Positions 34,910-41,384 of a DNA stretch of 64,000 nt are shown one piece after another. Within the stretch, counting starts at the first letter, position 1; the number at the start of each line of letters is the position of its first letter. The notes under the pieces were generated by a model, which saw nothing but the letters and a program-made list of their open reading frames with translations, did not search any database and had not been told where the DNA came from. Made by a program: the position numbers and the translations under genes. The DNA is from Gelidibacter sp035515035 (GTDB taxonomy: Bacteria; Bacteroidota; Bacteroidia; Flavobacteriales; Flavobacteriaceae), in assembly GCF_035515035.1 (NCBI RefSeq), contig NZ_DATJCA010000021.1:1-64000 (forward strand), in the 5' to 3' direction.

Positions 34910-35235
34910 GAATTGCGTACCCAGTACGCGCACGCGCGAGAATAGAGCCTAATTAATTGCCAATGTGACGAACCAATAGTAGAAAACCTAAGTATTCCTA
35001 AGGTTAAGAATACTGGAATCATGGCAAACAAAAATCTAAAATCGAAACAGTACGCCCGCACCCGCGCCCGCGCGCGTAGTTGCCAAATTGCACTAAGGTT
35101 TTATAGTCAAGGTTGTATCAAGGGTAAAACAACAAGATAGCAACAAGGGTAATCTAAAACGGTCGGAATTGGTCGGTTTAATACCAGAGAATTACAGAGG
35201 TTAAAAAATAGTGAGAATTAGCGAGTTTGAAACAA

Positions 35236-35261
35236 TGAGTTAACAGTGAGTTAACAGTGAG
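35236..35261. repeat. Tandem 11-bp repeat TGAGTTAACAG
   Basis: Two complete copies (35236-35246, 35247-35257) are followed by TGAG (35258-35261). Each contains the palindrome GTTAAC. It may be an iteron or a protein-binding site near the element end. Confidence 0.5.
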
Positions 35262-35365
35262 ATTAAAATGTTTATGGTTAGGATTAGTAAGGTTTAAAAT
35301 ACTCGGAATTACTCGAATTAATTTTATACGGAATATTACGGAAAAACACCCTTTAGAAAACCAAT

Positions 35366-35383
35366 CGTACAAAAATCGTACAA
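35366..35383. repeat. 18-bp terminal repeat, right copy
   Basis: CGTACAAAAATCGTACAA is identical and in the same orientation as 30158-30175. It is 57 bases from the right att repeat. The paired positions near both ends fit recombinase arm sites. Confidence 0.65.
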
Positions 35384-35389
35384 TTCATT

Positions 35390-35432
35390 GAAACAAAAAA
35401 CCTCAACTATCTAATTTATAAGATGTTGAGGT
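35390..35432 (-). terminator. Element-borne substitute terminator for tRNA-Leu
   Basis: On the minus strand ACCTCAAC (35432-35425) pairs with GTTGAGGT (35407-35400). The stem can be extended by ATCT/AGAT inside, and TTTTTTGTTTC follows. It lies within 10 bases of the 3' end of tRNA-Leu but on the element side of the att site. It can replace the host terminator now separated by the element. Confidence 0.65.
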
Positions 35433-35439
35433 CTCCCTA

Positions 35440-35461
35440 AGTACTCAAGGCGGGACTTGAA
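35440..35461. repeat. Right attachment site (attR)
   Basis: This 22-base copy of the left att repeat covers the last 20 bases of tRNA-Leu (T arm and acceptor 3' strand) plus two flanking bases. The tRNA therefore remains intact after integration. Confidence 0.88.
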
Positions 35462-35525
35462 CCCGCACGTCCTAATGGACACAGGATTTTAAGTCCGGCG
35501 TGTCTACCGATTCCACCACTTGAGC
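35442..35525 (-). tRNA. tRNA-Leu (anticodon TAA)
   Basis: The 84-nt minus-strand sequence folds as a class II tRNA. The acceptor is GCTCAAG/CTTGAGT with a G-U first pair and discriminator A. The D arm contains TGGTGGAATCGGTAGACA. The anticodon loop is CTTAAAA with TAA at 35489-35491, followed by a long variable arm and the T arm GCGGGTTCAAGTCCCGC. One anticodon-stem pair is a C-U mismatch. CCA is not encoded. It is the integration target of the neighbouring element. Confidence 0.95.
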
Positions 35526-35601
35526 AAATGCATAAAGTACTCATTGCTTTAAACAACGTCCCGCAGCTGCGGAATCCATACTTTAGCTTTTTTTGGTATT
35601 G

Positions 35602-35674
35602 AGCGAAAAACGGGATTCGAACCCGCGACCTCCACCTTGGCAAGGTGGCGCTCTACCAACTGAGCTATTTTCGC
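35602..35674 (-). tRNA. tRNA-Gly (anticodon GCC)
   Basis: The 73-nt minus-strand tRNA has acceptor GCGAAAA/TTTTCGC, D arm GCTCAGTTGGTAGAGC, anticodon stem CCACC/GGTGG with loop TTGCCAA, and T-arm loop TTCGAAC. CCA is not encoded. It lies 76 bases upstream of tRNA-Leu and is probably co-transcribed with it. Confidence 0.96.
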
Positions 35675-35785
35675 ATTAGTGCAATTAAATTAAAGAACGA
35701 CTTCCGACCTCTATCGGATTGCGAGGGCAAATTTAATACATTTCTTAGAATTGCAAAGCCTTTTGAACAAAAAAAGACGTTTTTT

Positions 35786-38398
35786 TTATGCGCGTTTCTT
35801 TTTCAACAACATACGCTTAATTTCATTCAATTTCATAAGTGCTTCAACTGGGGTCAAAACATCAATATCGATATTGACAATTTCTTCCTTAATCTGCTCT
35901 AATAAAGGGTCATCTAAATTAAAAAAGCTCAATTGCATGTCGCTTTCAAGAGTACGCACCTTATTGGTCAACTCTTCACTACTATGCGACTTTTCTAATT
36001 GCTTCAAAATTTTATTCGCACGATGAATGACTTGTTGTGGCATTCCTGCCATTTTAGCCACATGGATTCCAAAACTGTGCTGGCTACCACCTTCTACCAA
36101 CTTTCTTAAGAAAAGCACATTCTTTTTCAATTCTTTAACGGACACGTTGAAATTTTTGATGCGCACGAAGGTTTCGGTCATCTCATTCAATTCGTGGTAA
36201 TGAGTCGCAAATAAGGTTTTGGGCTTACTGGGGTGCTCGTGCAAATACTCACTTATGGCCCAAGCAATGGAAATACCGTCATACGTACTTGTTCCACGAC
36301 CAATTTCATCTAATAAGACCAAACTTCTCTCAGAGATATTATTTAAAATGGAAGCCGTTTCATTCATCTCGACCATAAAAGTAGATTCCCCCATCGAGAT
36401 ATTATCACTGGCTCCTACCCTCGTAAATATTTTATCGGTCAATCCTATTATAGCATGCTCGGCCGGCACGAAACTTCCCATTTGCGCCAATAGCACGATT
36501 AAGGCCGTTTGCCTTAAAATAGCCGACTTACCAGACATGTTAGGGCCGGTGATCATAATGATTTGTTGCTTTTCCCTGTCTAAATAAACATCATTGGCAA
36601 TATAAGGTTCCCCGAGTGGCAATTGCTTTTCAATAACGGGGTGTCTTCCGTTTTTGATATCTAAAGCAAAAGTCTCATTGATTTCAGGACGTGTGTATTT
36701 ATTTTCAAAAGCCAATTGGGAAAATCCGCATAAACAATCCAATTGGGCAATTAAGGCTGAATTTTTTTGTACAGGTTTAATAAATTGACCGACCCAAAGC
36801 ACCAATTCAGAAAATAGTTGTTGCTCAATAGCTAAAATACGCTCCTCCGCACCAAGTATTTTTGTTTCGTATTCTTTTAACTCTTCCGTGATATAACGCT
36901 CTGCATTTACCAAGGTTTGTTTTCTGATCCAATGCTCGGGTACTTTATCGCGATGACTGTGGCGCACTTCTATATAATAACCATATACATTATTGGAGGC
37001 TATTTTAAGTGAAGTGATGCCAGTTATTTCACTTTCACGCCGTAACATCGCATCTAGGTAGTCCTTCCCAGAGGTTGACAAAGACCTCAGTTCTTTCAAT
37101 TCCGGAGAAAAATCAGAACAAATAGTATTCCCTTTTAAAATGTTTACGGGTGCTTCTTCATTTAATGTGGCTTTGATACGTTGGCGCAACTCTTCACATA
37201 ACTCCAAACTATCACCAATATGCTGCAAGGCTTTATTATTGGTTTTTTGCGTGAGTGCTTTTATGGGTACAATGGCTTCTAGGGCATTTTTTAATTGTAC
37301 GACTTCTCTAGGAGAAATTTTAACGGTCGCCACCTTTGAAATCAACCGCTCAATATCATTAATATATTTGATCTGATTCTGAATTTTTTTCAAAATTACG
37401 GCATCGTCCAAGAGATACTGGACCACTTCATGTCGCTGATTTATTTTATCCAGGTCAATGAGTGGCAAGGCCAACCAACGTTTCAACAAACGTCCGCCCA
37501 TGGGTGAAATTGTGCGATCAATTACATCAATCAACGTCACTGCGTTTTGATTGTAAGATTGATACAATTCCAGATTTCTAATGGTGAACCGATCCATCCA
37601 AACGTGATCATTTTTGGCAATGCGCTGGATGCTTGTAATATGCTGTAGCCTATGATGTTGGGTTTCACTCAAATAGTGCAACACAGCTCCGGAAGCAACA
37701 ATACCTTCATATAATTCTTCAATCCCAAAACCTTTCAAGGATTTGGTTTGAAAATGCTTGAGCAGGGTTTCCGTGGCATAATCATCTTGAAATACCCAAT
37801 CTTCCATATAGAATGTATGAAAATCAGTACCAAAAGTTTCTCTAAACTCATTGCGTTTTGGTTTGGAAATTAAAACCTCGCTCGGTCTAAAGTTTTGAAG
37901 TAATTTATCTACATATTCCGCATTGCCTTGGGATATCAAAAACTCACCTGTAGACACGTCTAAAAAAGATACACCAATCAAGTTTTTACCAAAACAGACG
38001 GCTGCCAAGAAATTATTGGATTTGGAATGTAAAATATCATCGTTCAAAGCCACTCCAGGCGTTACCAATTCTGTCACCCCACGCTTGACAATCGTTTTTG
38101 TTTGTTTAGGATCTTCCAATTGATCGCAGATAGCCACGCGACAACCGGCTTTGACCAATTTTGGCAAATAGGTGTTTATGGAGTGGTGTGGAAATCCTGC
38201 CAGTTCTGTTTCACTATCACTTCCAGCACCGCGTTTGGTCAAAATAATATCCAATATTTTGGACGCTTTCACCGCATCCTCTCCAAAGGTTTCGTAAAAG
38301 TCGCCCACCCTAAAAAGCAATAAGGCATCAGGATACTTTGCTTTTATAGCATTGTATTGTTTCATTAACGGAGTTTCCTTTTTTACTTTTTTTGCCAA
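35786..38398 (-). CDS. mutS: DNA mismatch repair protein MutS
   Basis: The 870-residue protein recognises base mismatches and starts mismatch repair with MutL. The mismatch-reading F-x-E (F34, E36) lies in VGDFYETFGED. The ATPase domain has Walker A GPNMSGKS near 616-623, Walker B SLVLLDEIGRGTSTYDG, and FATHYHELNEM. The C-terminal helix-turn-helix dimerisation region is present. Translation appears to start at a TTG (38398), giving MAKKVKKETPLMKQYN. The alternative ATG at 38365 would remove 11 residues that look conserved in flavobacterial MutS. Confidence 0.96.
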   Translation of the reverse strand: MAKKVKKETPLMKQYNAIKAKYPDALLLFRVGDFYETFGEDAVKASKILDIILTKRGAGSDSETELAGFPHHSINTYLPKLVKAGCRVAICDQLEDPKQTKTIVKRGVTELVTPGVALNDDILHSKSNNFLAAVCFGKNLIGVSFLDVSTGEFLISQGNAEYVDKLLQNFRPSEVLISKPKRNEFRETFGTDFHTFYMEDWVFQDDYATETLLKHFQTKSLKGFGIEELYEGIVASGAVLHYLSETQHHRLQHITSIQRIAKNDHVWMDRFTIRNLELYQSYNQNAVTLIDVIDRTISPMGGRLLKRWLALPLIDLDKINQRHEVVQYLLDDAVILKKIQNQIKYINDIERLISKVATVKISPREVVQLKNALEAIVPIKALTQKTNNKALQHIGDSLELCEELRQRIKATLNEEAPVNILKGNTICSDFSPELKELRSLSTSGKDYLDAMLRRESEITGITSLKIASNNVYGYYIEVRHSHRDKVPEHWIRKQTLVNAERYITEELKEYETKILGAEERILAIEQQLFSELVLWVGQFIKPVQKNSALIAQLDCLCGFSQLAFENKYTRPEINETFALDIKNGRHPVIEKQLPLGEPYIANDVYLDREKQQIIMITGPNMSGKSAILRQTALIVLLAQMGSFVPAEHAIIGLTDKIFTRVGASDNISMGESTFMVEMNETASILNNISERSLVLLDEIGRGTSTYDGISIAWAISEYLHEHPSKPKTLFATHYHELNEMTETFVRIKNFNVSVKELKKNVLFLRKLVEGGSQHSFGIHVAKMAGMPQQVIHRANKILKQLEKSHSSEELTNKVRTLESDMQLSFFNLDDPLLEQIKEEIVNIDIDVLTPVEALMKLNEIKRMLLKKKRA

Positions 38399-38667
38399 TG
38401 GATTTGTATTTTTTAGTGGTATTTTTGACCTGAATATCAGGACTGCTAAGGTACTTATTATTTGAGGGTTTGGAAAACGCCAAGTGCAGAAGTTATTTAC
38501 ATTTAATGAACGGGGTAGTCCTTAATAAATTCACGAATAATTATTTCAAAGAATCGCGCAGAGGTTTAAGGTGTGACGCGGAGAATTATGAGAGATTTAT
38601 ATGACATTCGGGGATTTATGACGAAATTTAAGAGATTTGCACATTCAGCTGAATTGGCGTGTTATTG

Positions 38668-38700
38668 AAACCTCTCAGGTTTTGAAAACCTGAGAGGTTT
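38668..38700. repeat. 33-nt intergenic palindrome, copy 2
   Basis: Arms AAACCTCTCAGGTTTT and its complement surround a single G. The architecture and core equal those of the copy at 88-120, while the outer six bases differ in a compensated way that preserves pairing. Confidence 0.7.
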
Positions 38701-38947
38701 ATAAAACAATAAGATTCCCTCCCAATAACTATCGGAATTGTGGAGATGTAAAATAAACCACTATGAATTGGAAGCACATAGTTTTATATTGGCAGACTGA
38801 AAGTCTGCTTCGTGAAATAGCTGGTAAAGCATATGAAAAAACATATAATTATTCGTGTATTCGTGGCTAAAACATTTATAGAAACTAAAGTACTTGCAAC
38901 CAAATTGTAGGGCTTTAACCTTTAACTATATAATAAATATTTAAGAG

Positions 38948-38967
38948 ATTCCCGCCTTCGCGGGAAT
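38948..38967. repeat. Hairpin ATTCCCGC / GCGGGAAT
   Basis: Eight-base arms around CTTC lie 15 bases before the ATG of the SpoU gene. A degraded relative (GATTCCTGCCTTCGC) is found near 63198. It may be a dispersed repeat inside the 5' leader. Confidence 0.55.
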
Positions 38968-38982
38968 GGACATATACTTTCA

Positions 38983-39513
38983 ATGAGAAAACTAAAAAAC
39001 AGCGAACTCGACCGATTGAGCGTTGATGAATTTAAAAGCACAGAAAAAACACCGATTATTATTGTTCTAGACAATATTAGAAGCTTAAATAATATAGGTT
39101 CAGTGTTTAGGACCTCAGACGCTTTTTTAGTGGAAAAGATTTACCTGTGTGGCATTACCGCAAAACCACCTCACAAGGACATCCATAAAACAGCTTTGGG
39201 AAGCACCGATACTGTGGCTTGGGAATATGTTGAAAATACCCTGGATGTAATCCAAAAACTCAAAGCTGATCAGGTTATTGTCGCTTCCATTGAACAAGCA
39301 GAACAATCGGTAATGCTTAACGACTTTACACCTCAACCAAATTCCACATATGCCCTGGTATTTGGCAATGAAGTGAAAGGCGTGGCTCAAAGCGTAGTAA
39401 GTGCCAGTGATCTGGTTTTGGAAATTCCGCAATTTGGGACGAAACATTCGTTGAATATCTCCGTGAGTTGTGGTCTTGTGGTTTGGGATGTGTTTTGTAA
39501 GATGAAAGCATGA
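38983..39513 (+). CDS. TrmH/SpoU family RNA methyltransferase
   Basis: The 176-residue SPOUT enzyme transfers methyl from S-adenosylmethionine to a ribose 2'-hydroxyl of tRNA or rRNA. The three SpoU motifs are present: LDNIRSLNNIGSVFRTSDAF, LVFGNEVKGV, and EIPQFGTKHSLNISVSCGLV forming the trefoil-knot cofactor site. The protein lacks the extra N-terminal substrate-binding domain of TrmH/RlmB, so it is a minimal form. The target nucleotide cannot be assigned. Confidence 0.9.
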   Translation: MRKLKNSELDRLSVDEFKSTEKTPIIIVLDNIRSLNNIGSVFRTSDAFLVEKIYLCGITAKPPHKDIHKTALGSTDTVAWEYVENTLDVIQKLKADQVIVASIEQAEQSVMLNDFTPQPNSTYALVFGNEVKGVAQSVVSASDLVLEIPQFGTKHSLNISVSCGLVVWDVFCKMKA

Positions 39514-39548
39514 AGCTAATATAAATTTGACAATCTGCTATTTCAAAA

Positions 39549-39887
39549 ATGGACTCCAAAAGAAAAGCACTTCTTGCCACTGAATATAAAATCGAAAATA
39601 TAAAAAACCAAGCAGGGTATTTTGTCAGGAATCTATGGAAGGTTATCAGTTTCGGGATTTTCATATCATTTTGGGCCCCAACTTACCATACTTCAGTTGC
39701 TGGATTCAGAAATAAATCGGCGCTCCAAGTAAGTGACTATAGTTATCTTGCTCTAGTTGTGATGACCGCATTTGGCTATACGGTTTTTTGCTTCATGGGT
39801 CATTATATATGGAGTTGGCAAGACAAAAAGCAATTGAAATCTTTAATTGAAAAGAAAGAGCAACTTGAAAAGGAATTATCAGTTTAA
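39549..39887 (+). CDS. Small two-helix membrane protein, unknown function
   Basis: The 112-residue protein has two likely transmembrane helices (about 28-46 and 62-84) and a charged coiled-coil C-terminus (WQDKKQLKSLIEKKEQLEKE). The N-terminus is basic and cytoplasmic. No known domain is recognised. It lies 35 bases after the SpoU gene and may share its transcript. Confidence 0.65.
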   Translation: MDSKRKALLATEYKIENIKNQAGYFVRNLWKVISFGIFISFWAPTYHTSVAGFRNKSALQVSDYSYLALVVMTAFGYTVFCFMGHYIWSWQDKKQLKSLIEKKEQLEKELSV

Positions 39888-39945
39888 GATATATTATAAA
39901 ATTATTTTATGACCATTCTCTACTTCGTGCTCCAAGCTTCCCACT

Positions 39946-41097
39946 TCAAGCTTCTTTTTTTTTACAAATCTCCTCTAAAATCCATAAATAATCCGCTCGA
40001 TTTTCAACAAAATCCCGATCTGAAATATCAATGATCTTGACGTTGAGTTCCGTCTGATTTTTCAAAAATTCAAGATACCCCGTATTGATCTTTTCGAGAT
40101 AATCGTTTTGAATATTCTGTTCATAATCACGACCGCGTTTTCTAATGTTCTCTTGTAAGCGGCTTGTATTTTGGTATAAATAAACATATAAATCGGGTTT
40201 GGCGATGTCTTTATACATTAAATAAAAGAGCCTTCGGTAGAGCCTAAATTCATCCTCCGGTAAGGTTATCTTAGAAAAAATCAACGATTTATAAATGTCA
40301 TAATCGCTCACCATAAAATCCTTGAACAAATCCAACTGCGATAAATCATCACTGATTTGCTGGTAGCGATCCGCCAGAAACGACATTTCCAAAGTAAAGG
40401 CATAGCGCTGGGGCTCTTCATAAAACTTGGGCAAAAATGGGTTGTCTGCAAAACGTTCCAAGATCAATTTTCCGTTAAAATCATGGGAAATCTGATTTGC
40501 CAAACTTGTTTTTCCTGCACCAATATTCCCTTCAATAGCAATATAATCAAAATCTCCAAAGCCATAGGTCTTCATTGGGTTCTTTAGCCATATATTAATG
40601 GGCTCAATGACACTTTGATCGTCGCATGTTTCTAAAAGTTGCGAAACCGACGTCCTCAGTTTGGGATGCATCATTTTTGGGGCAATATCATATAAAGGTT
40701 GCAGTACAAATTTGCGTTTGTGCATTTGAGGGTGTGGCGTCGTAATTAATTCCGAAGCGATGCTACCGTCATCATAAAAAATCACGTCCAAATCAATCGT
40801 TCTGGATTCATAAATATCACTCAAATGCCGTGTGCGCCCAAGCTCAGTTTCAATGTCTAAAAGTTTGACCATAACTTCTTCGGCAGAAAAATGGGTGTCA
40901 ACAAAAACACAGGCATTATAAAAATATTCGGCAGTCGCCCCTTCTTCAAATCCCAAAGCTGGCGTATTGTAAACCCTTGAAATAATATTGATTTTACCGA
41001 TGCGCTTAAAAATAAGGTCAATAGCGTCTTGCAGATGCTTTAATCGGTCGCCTTTATTGCTGCCAAGTGCGATGTAAACTTTATGCGGTTGATTCAT
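39946..41097 (-). CDS. folK: Fusion of HPPK (FolK) and deoxynucleoside kinase
   Basis: The 383-residue protein starts at the ATG at 41097; a TTG at 41109 would add four residues. Residues 5-160 are 6-hydroxymethyl-dihydropterin pyrophosphokinase, with ALGSNKGDR, Mg2+ ligands D102 and D104 in RTIDLDVIFYDD, and HPQMHKRKFVLQPL. Residues 184-383 are a deoxynucleoside kinase, with Walker A GNIGAGKT (190-197), the ERFADNPFLPKFYEEP block, and a lid RKRGRDYEQ. It would join a folate-biosynthesis step and deoxynucleoside salvage in one polypeptide. Fusions of this kind occur in Bacteroidota. It stands apart from the thyA and DHFR genes. Confidence 0.9.
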   Translation of the reverse strand: MNQPHKVYIALGSNKGDRLKHLQDAIDLIFKRIGKINIISRVYNTPALGFEEGATAEYFYNACVFVDTHFSAEEVMVKLLDIETELGRTRHLSDIYESRTIDLDVIFYDDGSIASELITTPHPQMHKRKFVLQPLYDIAPKMMHPKLRTSVSQLLETCDDQSVIEPINIWLKNPMKTYGFGDFDYIAIEGNIGAGKTSLANQISHDFNGKLILERFADNPFLPKFYEEPQRYAFTLEMSFLADRYQQISDDLSQLDLFKDFMVSDYDIYKSLIFSKITLPEDEFRLYRRLFYLMYKDIAKPDLYVYLYQNTSRLQENIRKRGRDYEQNIQNDYLEKINTGYLEFLKNQTELNVKIIDISDRDFVENRADYLWILEEICKKKEA

Positions 41098-41384
41098 ATC
41101 TGATGCCAAAATAAAGAAAACAAAATCATTTTGTACGTAATTATCAGTGAAAAAATTATTTTAAAAGTGATGATTGTCATTCTTGTTGAGGTATCTTTAT
41201 ATATAGATTTCCCCTATTTATAAAAACTAATCTTGACTTAATGAAAAAAATAAATTACCTCTTAAAAAATTGCTAAAGTTTTATTAAACTTTAACATTTG
41301 CTCGACTTTTGCAATAAACTTTGCGTATATATACTTACTAACCTATACCCTTTTATTTTGTGAAAGGAATAACTAAATTTTTCA

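Larger units (their letters stand above)
34910..35439. other. Origin-like noncoding region at the right end of the element
   Basis: This 530-base stretch has no gene. It holds two GC-rich alternating tracts (34922-34940, and 35048-35077 with CGCGCGCG), each starting CAGTACGC and followed by TTGCCAA. A hairpin AGTATTC/GAATACT (34991-35014) lies between them. Further on are tandem TGAGTTAACAG repeats (35236-35261), the right 18-bp repeat and a terminator. The high local GC in AT-rich DNA and the position after the replication gene suggest a replication origin. Confidence 0.55.
30001..35461. mobile_element. 5.4-kb integrative element in the 3' end of tRNA-Leu
   Basis: The element spans the sequence between two 22-bp direct repeats (30001-30022 and 35440-35461). 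It carries, all on the plus strand: a tyrosine recombinase, an unknown cargo gene, an RteC-like gene, an excisionase-like HTH gene, a small unknown gene, and a replication-initiator-like gene. An 18-bp repeat near both ends probably serves as recombinase or Xis arm sites. A GC-rich, structured 500-base region after the replication gene is an origin candidate. No relaxase, coupling protein, Zot-like ATPase or coat protein is present, so it is not a complete conjugative element or filamentous phage. It is probably a minimal integrating, autonomously replicating or satellite element. Confidence 0.85.
38399..38982. other. 584-base intergenic region between mutS and a SpoU gene
   Basis: No gene is seen. 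The region holds the 33-nt palindrome copy 2 (38668-38700), a decayed copy of the CCCGATAGCTATCGGG palindrome near 38718-38734, and the ATTCCCGC hairpin at 38948-38967. It is the richest collection of dispersed hairpins in the window. Confidence 0.55.

Noticed and set aside
30001..35461. Integrated filamentous phage (inovirus)
   Set aside because: The replication-like protein resembles gene II/X types, but no Zot/gene I ATPase, coat protein or adsorption gene is present, so a complete inovirus is not supported.
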